This document shows positions 23,431 through 34,600 of a stretch of DNA of 64,000 bases, in pieces. The DNA is from Paenibacillus sp. UNC451MF (lineage in GTDB: Bacteria > Bacillota > Bacilli > Paenibacillales > NBRC-103111). A program made the translations under genes and the position numbers. How positions within the stretch are numbered: the stretch's first letter is position 1; each line of letters starts with the position of its first letter. The stretch is taken from positions 1-64,000 of the forward strand of contig NZ_JMLS01000027.1 of assembly GCF_000686845.1 (NCBI RefSeq), read 5' to 3'. The notes beneath the pieces are model-generated. The model was not told the origin of the DNA and did not search any database. It was given only the letters and a program-made list of their open reading frames with translations.

Positions 23431-24434
23431 AGCCTAATATTGGAATTACGATGGGAGATGCGGCAGGCATCGGTCCTGAGGTTATTGTGAAAGCGCTTGG
23501 ACACGCATCCGTCTATGACATTTGCCGTCCGGTGGTCATCGGTGATTATGGAATTTTGCAGCGTGCCATTCAAGTTACAGGCGCGGCGGTACAGCTCAAC
23601 CGTATAGAGCAGGTTTGTCATGGGAGATATGTACACGGCACGGTCGACTGCCTTGATATGAATCTGCTGCCAGCAGATTTGCCATTCGGTGTCATGTCAC
23701 CACAAGCAGGTGACGCGGCATTCCAATATTTAAAGAAAGCAGTCGATTTGGCCAAAGAGCAGGAGATACAGGCCATATGCACTGCACCATTGAACAAGGA
23801 AGCGCTGCAAAAAGGCGGACATTTGTATCCGGGACATACCGAGATTTTAGCCGATTTGACCGGTACCGAGGACTACTCCATGATGCTTTCCTCACCTAAG
23901 CTTAAGGTCATTCATTTGACTACACATGTAGGCTTGATCAAAGCAATCGAGACGATTAACCCAGAGCGTACATATAAGGTCATCAAGCTGGCGCATGAGA
24001 CGCTGAGCCGTGCAGGATACAATAATCCGCGTATTGCAGTTTGCGGTATTAACCCGCATGCGGGAGAGAACGGACTCTTTGGCAACGGTGAGGAAGAGGA
24101 GAAGCTGATTCCGGGCATAGAGAAAGCAGCGGCTGAAGGCATTCATGTTACAGGTCCTTACCCAGCGGATACGTTGTTTTTCCGAGCTGTTCGCAAAGAT
24201 TTTGATATCGTTGTTGCTTGCTATCATGATCAAGGTCATGTTCCGATTAAGGTGCTCGGACTCGAAGAGGGCGTCAATATTACGGTCGGCTTGAAGGGTG
24301 GTATCGTACGCACTTCGGTTGATCACGGAACAGCATTTGATATTGCAGGGAAAAATATTGCCGATGAACGCAGCATGCTCGCAGCTATTCAATCCGGAGC
24401 GGATTTGGCGCCGAAAGCTGAAAAATCGCGTTAA
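23427..24434 (+). CDS. pdxA2: PdxA-family dehydrogenase, probably 4-phospho-threonate/erythronate dehydrogenase
   Basis: The 335-residue protein has PdxA motifs: ITMGDAAGIGPEVIVKAL, ICTAPLNKEALQKGGHLYPGHTEIL, the metal site CYHDQGHVPIKVLG, and ITVGLKGGIVRTSVDHGTAFDIAGK. Vitamin B6 PdxA oxidises 4-phosphohydroxy-threonine. PdxA2 paralogues, encoded next to DUF1537 kinases, oxidise and decarboxylate 4-phosphothreonate or 4-phosphoerythronate to dihydroxyacetone phosphate. The four-base overlap with the kinase gene strongly supports the catabolic role. The exact stereochemistry of the substrate cannot be read from the sequence. Confidence 0.85.
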   Translation: MKPNIGITMGDAAGIGPEVIVKALGHASVYDICRPVVIGDYGILQRAIQVTGAAVQLNRIEQVCHGRYVHGTVDCLDMNLLPADLPFGVMSPQAGDAAFQYLKKAVDLAKEQEIQAICTAPLNKEALQKGGHLYPGHTEILADLTGTEDYSMMLSSPKLKVIHLTTHVGLIKAIETINPERTYKVIKLAHETLSRAGYNNPRIAVCGINPHAGENGLFGNGEEEEKLIPGIEKAAAEGIHVTGPYPADTLFFRAVRKDFDIVVACYHDQGHVPIKVLGLEEGVNITVGLKGGIVRTSVDHGTAFDIAGKNIADERSMLAAIQSGADLAPKAEKSR

Positions 24435-24474
24435 CTAAGCAAGACTACAGACAACATGAAGGAGAGCTACCACT

Positions 24475-25425
24475 ATGAAAGTTGTATCGACATCGCCGTC
24501 CTTCGCCAAATACTCCAAGGAGCCTATTGAGTATTTGGAGAAGCACGGCATCCAATTAGTGAATCTACCTGCCGACATTACGGAAGAGGCGTTTATTGCC
24601 AGTATTCAAGATGCAGATGCCGCTATTGTTGCTTTTAACGAAATATCAGAGAAGGTTCTTGTAAATGCGCCCCGTTTGAAACTAGTTTGCAAACACGGCG
24701 TCGGTGTGGACAATATTGATCTGAAGGCTGCGAAGGATCATAAGGTATGGATTACTAATGTTCCGAATGCGAATAAGCATGCGGTGGCTGACTTTGCCTT
24801 TGCTCTAATGTTATCGCTAGCGAGACAAATTCCGCTGGCGAATGAACTGACGAAGAAGGGAGAGTGGCCTCGGATCTTCGGCTCTGATGTTTATAATAAG
24901 ACCGTTGGTATTATCGGACTAGGCAGCATCGGTAAGGAGGTCGCTAGAAGAGCGGGCGGCTTCGATATGGAAATATTAGCTTATGATCCATACCCGGACC
25001 ATACATTCGCAGAACAGCATGGAGTTTCCTTCGTATCGTTGGACGAGCTGCTAAGCCGCAGCGACTTCGTAACGCTACATATCGCCCTGACAGAAGAAAC
25101 AAAGCATTTTATTGGTGCTGATCAATTGAAGCTCATGAAAGAAAGCGCTTATTTGATCAATGCTGCCAGAGGTGGTATCGTCGAAGAGAATGCTCTGTAT
25201 GAAGCGTTGACGAAGGGAACGATTGCAGGAGCAGCATTGGATGTATTCGAGCAAGAGCCGTTGAAGGAGCATCCGTTATTCGCACTTCCTAATTTTATTT
25301 CTTTACCTCATATTGCCGGTTATACGAGTGGTGCGGTAAACACTCTCGGCATGACTTGCGTGCACAATATCGTGAAAGTCCTTATAAATGAGCAAAGACC
25401 AGATCACATCATGAACGGCTTGTAA
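24475..25425 (+). CDS. D-2-hydroxyacid dehydrogenase (phosphoglycerate dehydrogenase-like)
   Basis: The 316-residue protein has the NAD-binding Rossmann motif GIIGLGSIGKEVA. CKHGVGVDNIDLKAAK and TNVPNANKHAVADFAFALML lie before it, and the catalytic Arg-Glu-His set follows (NAARGGIVEE, LDVFEQEPL, LPHIAGYTSGA). It resembles SerA and glyoxylate/hydroxypyruvate reductases but is a short catabolic type without an ACT domain. In this operon it would interconvert a 2-hydroxy and a 2-keto acid. AAGGAGAG precedes the ATG. It lies 40 bases after the PdxA-type gene. Confidence 0.87.
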   Translation: MKVVSTSPSFAKYSKEPIEYLEKHGIQLVNLPADITEEAFIASIQDADAAIVAFNEISEKVLVNAPRLKLVCKHGVGVDNIDLKAAKDHKVWITNVPNANKHAVADFAFALMLSLARQIPLANELTKKGEWPRIFGSDVYNKTVGIIGLGSIGKEVARRAGGFDMEILAYDPYPDHTFAEQHGVSFVSLDELLSRSDFVTLHIALTEETKHFIGADQLKLMKESAYLINAARGGIVEENALYEALTKGTIAGAALDVFEQEPLKEHPLFALPNFISLPHIAGYTSGAVNTLGMTCVHNIVKVLINEQRPDHIMNGL

Positions 25426-25509
25426 TAATAAAGCGATTTCAATAAGTTGCCATGAATTCATTGAATGAATCATTTTCAACTACATCATTGAGAGACGGAG
25501 AGATATATC

Positions 25510-26793
25510 TTGCAAACTCTGACTAAGAAAACCAATGTGCGCTGGATCGTCGCCATTCTTATGTGGGCAGCAATTGCTATCAATTATATAGATAGAACAG
25601 TACTCTCGGCGGCAGCGCCGTATATTACTAAAGAATTTGGACTGAATGCAGCTCAAATGGGCGTTGTATTATCCGGCTTCTTCTGGTCCTATGCACTGCT
25701 GCAAGTTCCTTCCGGGTGGGTAGCAGACCGTATTGGACAGAAGAAAACACTCGGCTTTGCCGTTGCCTGGTGGTCGCTTTCTACAGCAGTAACCGGCCTT
25801 GCGACCGGATTCAAGTCCATTCTTGGCTTCCGCGTCGCCCTCGGCGTCGGAGAAGCTGCCGCTTATCCGAGCAATGCAGGCATTTCCTCCAAATGGTTCC
25901 CGGACAAGGAGCGGGCGACGGTAGCCGGGATATTTGACAGCGGATCCAAATTCGGTGGAGCCATCGCGATGCCGCTGATTGTTTGGCTAATTGCCAAGTT
26001 CGATTGGAAAATGACTTTTTTAATTATAGGTCTGCTCGGTATTATATGGGCGATTGTCTGGATTTTATACTTCAAGGAAACGCCAGAGGAGCATAAAGGA
26101 GTCAATGAAGCAGAGCTGAAGTACATTCGTGAAGGACAATCCAAACGAGAAGGGTTGGATACCGAACAGCCGATGAAATGGTATCAGCTGCTTAAGTACC
26201 GTAACATTTGGGCGATGTGTATCGGCTTCTTCATGATCAACTACAACTCTTACTTCTTTATTACATGGCTTCCGACTTATTTGGTTAAGGAAAGAGGCAT
26301 GAGCCTGATTGAGATGGGCTTCATGGCTTCCCTGCCGCTGTTATGTGCAATGGTTGTCGAGGTCATTGCCGGTTGGCTATCTGACCGCATCTATGCCAAA
26401 GGGCTATTATCGCTTACAGCAACGCGCAAACTGTTCCTTGTCATCGGGCTTCTAATGGCATCGTGTATAGGGTTCGCAGCATTTGCCCACTCGGCAGTAC
26501 TGGCCGTAGTGCTTCTATGTATTGCCAAGTCGGGCACGACGGTGGCCGCGTCACAAGTTTGGGCACTGCCTAGTGATGTGGCTCCGAAGAATATGACATC
26601 TGTCGTGGCAGGTATGCAGAATACAGTATCTAATATGGGCGGAGTAGTAGGTCCGATCATTACCGGATTTTTCGTTGCGACCTACGGCTCCTTTGTTCCA
26701 GCTCTACTGTTTTCAGCAGCACTGATCGTCATTGGAATTTTGAATTACTTGTTTTTGCTAGGAAAAGTGAAACCGATTAAAATTGAAAACTAA
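25510..26793 (+). CDS. MFS transporter, anion:cation symporter (galactonate/hexuronate-like)
   Basis: The 427-residue membrane protein has twelve hydrophobic segments. The family signature NYIDRTVLSAAAPYI lies in the first span, VPSGWVADRIGQKK is the MFS loop 2-3 motif, and GVGEAAAYPSNAGISSKWFPDKERATVAGIFDSGSKFGG is typical of the ACS family that takes up hexuronates, galactonate and other sugar acids. It is the last gene of the operon and the likely importer of the acid sugar. The start is TTG, with GGAGAG upstream. The stop is followed by about 110 bases without a gene. Confidence 0.85.
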   Translation: MQTLTKKTNVRWIVAILMWAAIAINYIDRTVLSAAAPYITKEFGLNAAQMGVVLSGFFWSYALLQVPSGWVADRIGQKKTLGFAVAWWSLSTAVTGLATGFKSILGFRVALGVGEAAAYPSNAGISSKWFPDKERATVAGIFDSGSKFGGAIAMPLIVWLIAKFDWKMTFLIIGLLGIIWAIVWILYFKETPEEHKGVNEAELKYIREGQSKREGLDTEQPMKWYQLLKYRNIWAMCIGFFMINYNSYFFITWLPTYLVKERGMSLIEMGFMASLPLLCAMVVEVIAGWLSDRIYAKGLLSLTATRKLFLVIGLLMASCIGFAAFAHSAVLAVVLLCIAKSGTTVAASQVWALPSDVAPKNMTSVVAGMQNTVSNMGGVVGPIITGFFVATYGSFVPALLFSAALIVIGILNYLFLLGKVKPIKIEN

Positions 26794-26906
26794 AGCTGTC
26801 TGTTCCTCAGAAGATGGCAAGCTGGGAGGAGGCGGGGTCCCCTAGAAGGGAATATCTCTTCTGATTTCCTTAAGCTGCAGGACATGGTAACCACTCAGCA
26901 ACTGAA

Positions 26907-26954
26907 AAAACAAACAGCCTCCAATACCACACCAGGTGGAATTGGAGGTTGTTG
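26907..26954 (-). terminator. Hairpin terminator after the DUF11 gene on the minus strand
   Basis: CAGCCTCCAAT (26915-26925) pairs with ATTGGAGGTTG (26941-26951). On the minus strand the stem is followed by TTTGTTTTTT. It sits directly after the stop codon of the DUF11 gene and may also stop readthrough from the MFS gene. Confidence 0.75.
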
Positions 26955-28634
26955 CTATTCATCCCTATCTTCAACGATGATGGTAACTACATTGGATCGA
27001 ACTTCACCTGAATATGCTCTTCCATCCAAATCATATTCGTAGCGTGCAACAATATAAAGCTTCAGCTGATGAAGTCGGTCGTCTTCATCCACTCTAATCG
27101 AATAAAACACAATAAAGGTATTATTAGGCTGTAATGGTCCAAGAGAGACAACCCCATTATTTATTTCAGGATGTAATGAACTTCCAATGATTCGCAGACT
27201 TCCCTCCTTGTACGTTGTTCCTTTAGGGATATATTGTGTAAAGAAAATATCCGCTGGCCAATTTCCTACATTAGCTGCAAGTACTTTGCAATCAGCTGTA
27301 TCTCCAACCTCAACAATTTGTGGTTCTACTTCGGCATGAAGCTGTATGATGGGAACCACAAGCTCTGTTGCAACAGTATTGGAAGCAGCTGCGTTTTGCA
27401 CAACGCGTCCATCCGGCAGCCGATACGTATAAAATACTTTTGTCTGATTCGTAAGGGGTGGTATGTTTGGGGTGTCTATGGATGGAATATTGACTTCAAA
27501 CGTAACCACGGCTTGAGACCCAGCTGTTATCAGCCCTAGACGAATCGGTTCCGAAGGTACTGCGCCTTTCAACTGCGCACCGTTCACGTAAATGCTGTCC
27601 CACACGAACAATGTGTAAGCAGGAATTGCAAGAGCAAGGCTGGCGTTAACGGCGTAGGTTCCGTTATTGGTTACTATGATTTGATACTTCAGCGTATCGC
27701 TAACTGTAGCACGTACGTAATTAACAGAATTCACAATGGATAAGCTTGGATCTATAACTTGGATCGTAACCGAATTGGTTTCCAAAGAATACGAATGTTC
27801 CCTAACCCTATAGGTAATAAACGCATGACTGGTCAATTGGGCGGTAGGAGGCAGCTCTATTACTTGCAGCCGAAAAGTAACATATACGGATGCCCCGGAC
27901 AACAGTGTTTCTACTGGAATACCTTGTACCGGGTCATAAGAAGGTGTAAAAATACCGTCAATAACAACACTGCCTGGTACGAATTGCGTACCTGGAGGAA
28001 GGGGCATCCGAATAAGCAGATCATGTATCGTTTCATAACCCTCATTTACAATAGTAACCCCGTAGGTGACATTATCCCCAATGAAGGTATACTCGGTGCT
28101 GGCAAGAAGGCTTGCCGATATTTGAAAAGCTTTGACAGGTATCGTAATCGTGTTAGATGTTGCTGCTCCAGCAACGATTCGCTCGTCTTCCGTAACAAAA
28201 GTATACCGCGCCTCAGCTTGATTGCTGAGCTGAAAATCGTTCGGAATCGAAACGACGATAACTTGAAAAACAACTTCAGCGGCCCCGTTGATCTTTACCG
28301 TTCCGACAGGGATGCCAGTGACAGGATCTATACCTGGAAGTGGAACGCCATTGCAGATGACGCTATTTGATATGAATGAAGTACCCACAGGCGGTGTATC
28401 GTACAGAGTAACTTGCGCATCTCTGTTTCCTTTATTCTTAATATCAATACGAAAGGCTATAGTTTGGCCTAGAGAGGCTTCCGTTTCGGCAGAAGATTTC
28501 ATTAATGTAAGAATCGGACCTAGTAAAGGGGTTACAACGGTGTTGGAATAGGCTACTTGTTCTAGCTGTCCGCTTCGAAAACGAACCAACGATTGATTTT
28601 GCAATAGAGGGTTCGGTATAGCATCGGGCGTCAT
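26955..28634 (-). CDS. C-terminal part of the split DUF11 repeat protein
   Basis: The 559-residue frame has no signal peptide. It opens in the middle of a DUF11 repeat (IPNPLLQNQSLVRFRSGQLEQVAYSNTVVTPLL), which completes the unit left unfinished by the upstream gene. Four more units follow, beginning ILTLMKSSAETEASLG, FQISASLLASTEYTFIG, LSIVNSVNYVRATVSD and IQLHAEVEPQIVEVG. These last units are much less alike than those upstream. It ends with an acidic EDRDE and no wall anchor or membrane span. Its ATG overlaps the upstream stop as ATGA, so it is read by re-initiation, by a -1 frameshift, or after a mutation split one gene. Confidence 0.8.
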   Translation of the reverse strand: MTPDAIPNPLLQNQSLVRFRSGQLEQVAYSNTVVTPLLGPILTLMKSSAETEASLGQTIAFRIDIKNKGNRDAQVTLYDTPPVGTSFISNSVICNGVPLPGIDPVTGIPVGTVKINGAAEVVFQVIVVSIPNDFQLSNQAEARYTFVTEDERIVAGAATSNTITIPVKAFQISASLLASTEYTFIGDNVTYGVTIVNEGYETIHDLLIRMPLPPGTQFVPGSVVIDGIFTPSYDPVQGIPVETLLSGASVYVTFRLQVIELPPTAQLTSHAFITYRVREHSYSLETNSVTIQVIDPSLSIVNSVNYVRATVSDTLKYQIIVTNNGTYAVNASLALAIPAYTLFVWDSIYVNGAQLKGAVPSEPIRLGLITAGSQAVVTFEVNIPSIDTPNIPPLTNQTKVFYTYRLPDGRVVQNAAASNTVATELVVPIIQLHAEVEPQIVEVGDTADCKVLAANVGNWPADIFFTQYIPKGTTYKEGSLRIIGSSLHPEINNGVVSLGPLQPNNTFIVFYSIRVDEDDRLHQLKLYIVARYEYDLDGRAYSGEVRSNVVTIIVEDRDE

Positions 28635-31600
28635 ATCGTCGTTACCTGTACTTGGAATGTAATGGTCGAGGAAGCTCCGTTAGCAATAGCGCCGATCGGG
28701 ATGCCGCTGTTCGGATTTGCAGTTGGCCTGGAAACATTATCTACAATAACGCTTCCGTTAACAAATATAGTTCCTACTGGTACAGGGTCAATCATGACGA
28801 CATTATTCACCGGTTCTATGCCGCTGTTGGTTACGACAACGGTGTAGGTAATAATGTCTCCCACAACAGCATCAATGGCGTTTGTGCTCTTAGCCACATT
28901 GACATTAGGTGCTGATACCGGAATGACCAGAACGTTGGAATTGACAGATCCTGTTAAAACTCTACCATCTGGCGGTGAATAGGAGTAATTGGCGGTTGCC
29001 TGATTCACTAATTGCTGCGGAGATGGAAGGGATTCGACGGTGACCTCCAGGGTTACCGTGACATTAACGGTTGCTCCTGCAGGAACGACACCTAATGGTA
29101 TACCGGTACTTGGATCTACCCCTGGCTGTGGTACTCCATTGATGAGTACACTGTTTGGAACAAGAGCTGTTCCAGTCGGAATAATGTCCGTAATAGTAAC
29201 ATTCGCCCCTAGATTGCCTGTATTGGTCACATTAAGCGTATATACAATCGTATCTCCCACGGTAGCATTAGTCGTGTTGGCACTTTTCGTAACAGCAATT
29301 ATTGGCTGGTATATAGGGATAATCAGCGTATTGGAGAAGGTCGTACCTGAGAATGCACCAGATGTAAAGCTGACAGAGGCTTGGTTGCTTAATTGATCAG
29401 GATTAGGAAGCGAATTGACAGTGACACTGAATGTTACGGTAACTGATGCTCCAGGCGCAATGGTATTCAGAGATATCCCTGAAGTCGGGCTTGCTGCTGG
29501 ACGAGAACTTCCGTTTACTGTAACACTTCCCGGTACGAAGCTTGAACCTACAGGTATATTATCGGTAAGAATCACGTTATTAACATTTTCAATACCGCTG
29601 TTTGTGGTGACAATGCTGTAGATGACCGTGTCACCGACAACGGCATCCGTCTGAAGCGAGCTTTTAACTACACTCACATTCGGCGCTGAGACCGAAACAA
29701 CGGTTGTATTGGAGAGGAACGTTCCGCCCGATGATCTTCCGTCAGGAAGGGTGAATGAATAGCTTCCTGATGCTTGGTTCGTTAATTGCTGGCTTGGAGG
29801 CAATGATGTAATGATGACAGAGAAGGTCACTGTAGCTGTGGTATCTATAACTCCCAATGGGATTCCTGCCGAAGGATCGGCACCTGGAATCGGTGAGCCG
29901 TTCAATAAGACACTATTAGGGACGAGAGTTGTTCCAACAGGGATGGTATCGGTCAAAGTAACCGATGCGCCATAGTTGCCTGTATTGTTCAATAGAATTG
30001 AATAAACAACGGTATCTCCTACGGTCGCATTAGTGGTGCTAGAGCTTTTGGTTGCAGTAAAGGATGGTTGATAAACCGGAGTTGTCACCGTGTTGGAGAA
30101 AGTCACAGCAGAGAATACTCCGGAAGTAAAGCTCACGGAAGATTGATTATTTAATTGGGCAGGCGTTGGCAAAAAGGCTACTGAGACATTAAAGGCAACT
30201 GTTACAAAGGCTCCCGGAGCAATCGAACCGATAGTGATTCCTGTAGCAGGATTTGCGGTAGGGCGGCTAACGCCGTCAACCGTGACAGAACCGGTTACCA
30301 GTGCGGTTCCAGCAGGAAGCGGGTCGGTGAAATTAACATTGCTAACTGTCTCAATGCCTGTATTGGTCATTATAGTTGTATAGGTAATGATATCTCCAAC
30401 GTAAGTTGCCGTTGTTAGTGTGCTCTTGACAACACTTATGTTCGGAGAGGAGACAGGAATTGTTAACGTATTGGATGCAGACGAACCCGTATGAACGACA
30501 CCGTTCGGCAGCGTGAAGGAATAAGCCGCATTTCCTTGGTTCACAAGCTGCTGCGGATTGGGTAAGCTTTCGATGATAACTGAGAACATAACAGATGTGG
30601 TCGATCCGCCAGCAACACTCCCTGCATTGATACCGGTTATCGGATCTGCTCCGGCAAGCGAGGAACCATTCACTATTACGCTGTTAGGCACAAAGGTTGT
30701 ACCAGCAGGGATTGCATCCGTTAATGTAATTTGCGCTGGATAATTTCCAGTGTTATTGACTGCAAAGGTATAAGTGACGGTATCGCCGACCGTAGCGTTG
30801 GTTGTACTTGCACTTTTCACAACATCGATGATCGCTTGATAGACGGGGGTTAGGACTGTATTCGAGAAAGTAATACCGGAAAAGGCGCCGGATGTAAATG
30901 TAACTGCGGCTTGGTTATTTAACGCTCCTGTACTTGGAATGGAATTTACTACAACGCTGAATGCAACCGTTACTGTTGAAGAAGGAGCTATTCCACCTAA
31001 GCCTATCCCTGAATTAGGATCAGCTGAGGGTGCTGGTGTGCCGTTAATGGTTACGCTGCCCGGAACGAAGCTGGCGCCCGCAGGTGTCATATCGTTTAGC
31101 AGGACGTTATTGACCAATACAATACCGCCATTATTGATTGTAACGGTATAGGTGACCGTATCTCCAAACGCGGCTGCCGTTGTTGGAGTGCTTTTGATTA
31201 CTGTTACGTTCGTAGCGGATACCTGTAAAGTGACTATGTTTGACACGGCTGAACCGTTCAAATCTCGGCCGTCAGGTGTCGTGTACGTATAAGTGCTAAA
31301 AGCTTGGTTGCTAAGCTGTTGGGGTGTAGGCAAGGAAGTAACAACAACGGCAAATGTTATGATAACATTAGCTCCTGGAGCTACTGAACCGACAAGTATA
31401 CCGGTAACAGGTGAGCTGCCTGGCTGAGGAACACCGCCGACTATGACACTGTTCGGACTAAAGGTCGTTCCTGCCGGTATTGAATCGGTTAAAGTAACGA
31501 CTGCCGGAAGGTTCCCGGAGTTATTGACATTTACGGTATAAATAACCGTATCGCCAATTGTGGCATTGCTAGTATTGGCACTCTTCGTAAGGGTAATTTG

Positions 31601-34600
31601 CGGTTGAGTGACGGGAGTATTTGTGACATTGGACGAAGAGGACCCAGAGAACGTACCGGATGTAAAGCTAACCGTCGACTGATTGTTAATCTGTGAAGGA
31701 ATCGGCATTGTAATCTTCACCTCGAATGTTACGGTAGCCGCAGCGCCTGGTGCCAGGGTACCGATTGGAATGCCGGTCGACGGATTTGCGGTTGGCCTAG
31801 ATGAGCCGTTCACAATTACGCTTCCGGTTATAAAGCTCGTATTTACAGGAATAGCATCACTGAGAATGACATTATTAACATTAGTTATTCCATTGTTTGT
31901 TACAACTGAGGTAAAGGTAAGCGTGTCGCCTGTCACAACATTAGAGACGCTGGCAGCCTTCGTGACGCTAACGTTGGGGGAGGACACGGGAATGGTTATC
32001 GTATTTGAAACAGCGGATCCGGTAATTTGTCTGGAATCCGGCAAGACATAAGAATAGGTTGAAGAAGCTTTATTAACTAGCTGTTGTGATGCGGGCATTG
32101 TATTGACAGTAACGACGAAGCTTATGCTTGTAGTAGCTCCCGGTGCAATGGAACTCACAAGAATACCAGTAACCGGACTAACTCCCGGGACCGGCGTATT
32201 ATCAACGATTACGCTATTCTCGACGAATACTGCTCCGTCCGGAATATTGTCGGTCACATTGACATTTGCGGCAATATTGCCTGTATTGCTTACTTGAATC
32301 CAGTAATTGAATGTATCTCCAACCGTTGCGTTTGACGTACTTGCGCTTTTGGTCAAAGAGATAATAGGTACATATACGGGAGTGACAACGGTGCTGGATT
32401 GGGAGGTTCCCGAAAAGGCGCCTGAGGTGAAGCCTACATTGGCTCTGTTGCTAAGTTGAGCAGGATTCACCAGAGCTATGACCTGGATTTTAAATGTTAC
32501 AGTGACAGAAGCACCGGCATTAATCGTACCGATAGAGATACCCCCGGAAGGATTCGCACCGGCTGCTGCAATTCCATTGATCGTTACACTACCTGCTACA
32601 AAGACAGCTCCGGATGGTATCGGATCCGAGACTACGACATTATTTACAGCTGAGATTCCGCTGTTTGTTATGACGATGGTATATGTTAATACGTCATTTA
32701 TAGTCGCACTGGTAAAATTTACGGATTTGGCGACGGTAACATTAGGTGAAGAAGCAGGGATGCTGACTGTATTGGAAGTACTGGAACCAGACAGACTTCT
32801 ACCGCTTGGTAATTGATATGTATAGTTGCTTGCAGCCTGATTGACAATAGTCGGTGGTGAAGGCACCGAGTTAAGAAGAACCTGGAATGTAATCGTGAAA
32901 CTTGTTCCCGGAGTTACAGTTCCCAAAGCAATGCCTGTAACAGGAGAAAATCCTGGTCTAGCCGTGCCATTAACCGTCACGCTGTTAGTAATGAACGATG
33001 TGCCTGTTGGAATATTATCCGTAACCGTAACTTGTGCTGCTATATTCCCAGTATTGTTGACAACAACCGTATAAGTAATCGTATCCCCGACTGTTGCGTT
33101 TGAGGTGTTCGCACTCTTGTTCATTCCTATGATCGGCACGTAGACAGGGGTTGTCGTACTGTTGGATAATGATATTCCAGAAAAAGTCCCCGAAGTATAC
33201 GATACGGAAGCTTGGTTGTTTAGCTGTGCAGGATTGGGCAGGGATGCAATCGTGACTTGAAATGTGACCGTTGAGGAACTACCAGCAGCAATGCTGCCCA
33301 CGGCTATTCCGCTTCCCGGGTTTGCTGTCGGTTTGGAGACACCACCAACGGTTACGCTCCCAGCTACCAAGGTTGTGCCTGAGGGGATTACGTCCGTTAA
33401 CACGACATTATTGACTAACTCGAGACCGTTATTGGAGATGACCGATGTATAGGTAAACGTGTCTCCAACTGTAGCATCCGGTATGCTGACACTCTTGACT
33501 ACACCCACACTAGGCAGTCTTACCGGGATAGTTAAAGTGTTCGATGATGCTGTCCCCGAAACAGTTCGGCCATCGGGTGGGTTGTAGGTGTAAGCTGCGA
33601 TTGCCTGATCTACAAGCTGGGGTGGAGAAGGTAAAGAATTGACTAGCACCTGGAACGTGACTGTCGACGATACCCCTGCTGCAATGGTTCCAATAGCTAC
33701 TCCTGTTACAGGATTGGCACCGCTGACAACAACTCCATTGACTCTAAAGCTGCCGGTAACAAAGGAACTACCCGATGGGATGTTATCGGTTATCGTCGTT
33801 ACAGCACCGCTATTTCCGGTATTAGCAATTTGTAATGTGTAGGTCACTATACTGCCAACTGTAGCATTAGCTGTGCTTCCACTCTTTGTTATCGAAAGGA
33901 TTGGAGAATAAACTGTGATAGGTAAAGAGTTAGAAGGAACGACTCCAGTAATGGTAGGACCGCCGGCAACGCTTTGAAAGGAGAAGGATGCATTGGCCGT
34001 GTTAACAAGCTGCTGAGGACTGGGCAGTGAGGTTACTCTAGTACGATAGGTGACGGTAATGGAACTGTTTAAGTTCACAGTGCCTAATGGAGCACCAGCT
34101 GTAATATCATAGGTAGGCTGGGCAACTCCAGCAACTGTGACGCTGCCGGTTACGAAAGTCGATCCCGTCGGTAGTACATCAGACAAAACGACGCTGGATG
34201 CATTGGCAGTACCAGTATTGTTTACAACGACCGTATAGGTAATGGTATCTCCAACTATAACGCCAGACACATTGGCACTTTTGACGAGATTGATTTTGGG
34301 AGCATTGATATCAACTTGAATGGCATTTCCATTGACTACATAAGCATCACCGGAGGTAGTCAAGCTTAGAACAGCGGATGATTGATTGTTAACGAGTCTG
34401 GCGGAGACATCCACATTGGTAATATCCCAGCCTTGTCGTCCCCCTACAATATTCGTTCCAGGAGCGCCATTCGTCTGATTGCGATTGCCGAATGTACCTG
34501 TCGTGTCCAGTTGACCGGAGTCGTTATTTATCTGTGAAGCAAAGAAGTTGGCGGCGAAGTTATTAGGTCCCGATAAGGCGACCAAAGAAGCAGAGGTAGG

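Noticed and set aside
28700-34000. Many long plus-strand open frames opposite the giant DUF11 gene
   Set aside because: They recur with the period of the repeats and are rich in Val, Thr and Pro in a pattern expected from antisense reading of the repeat codons. None has a ribosome binding site or a recognisable domain.
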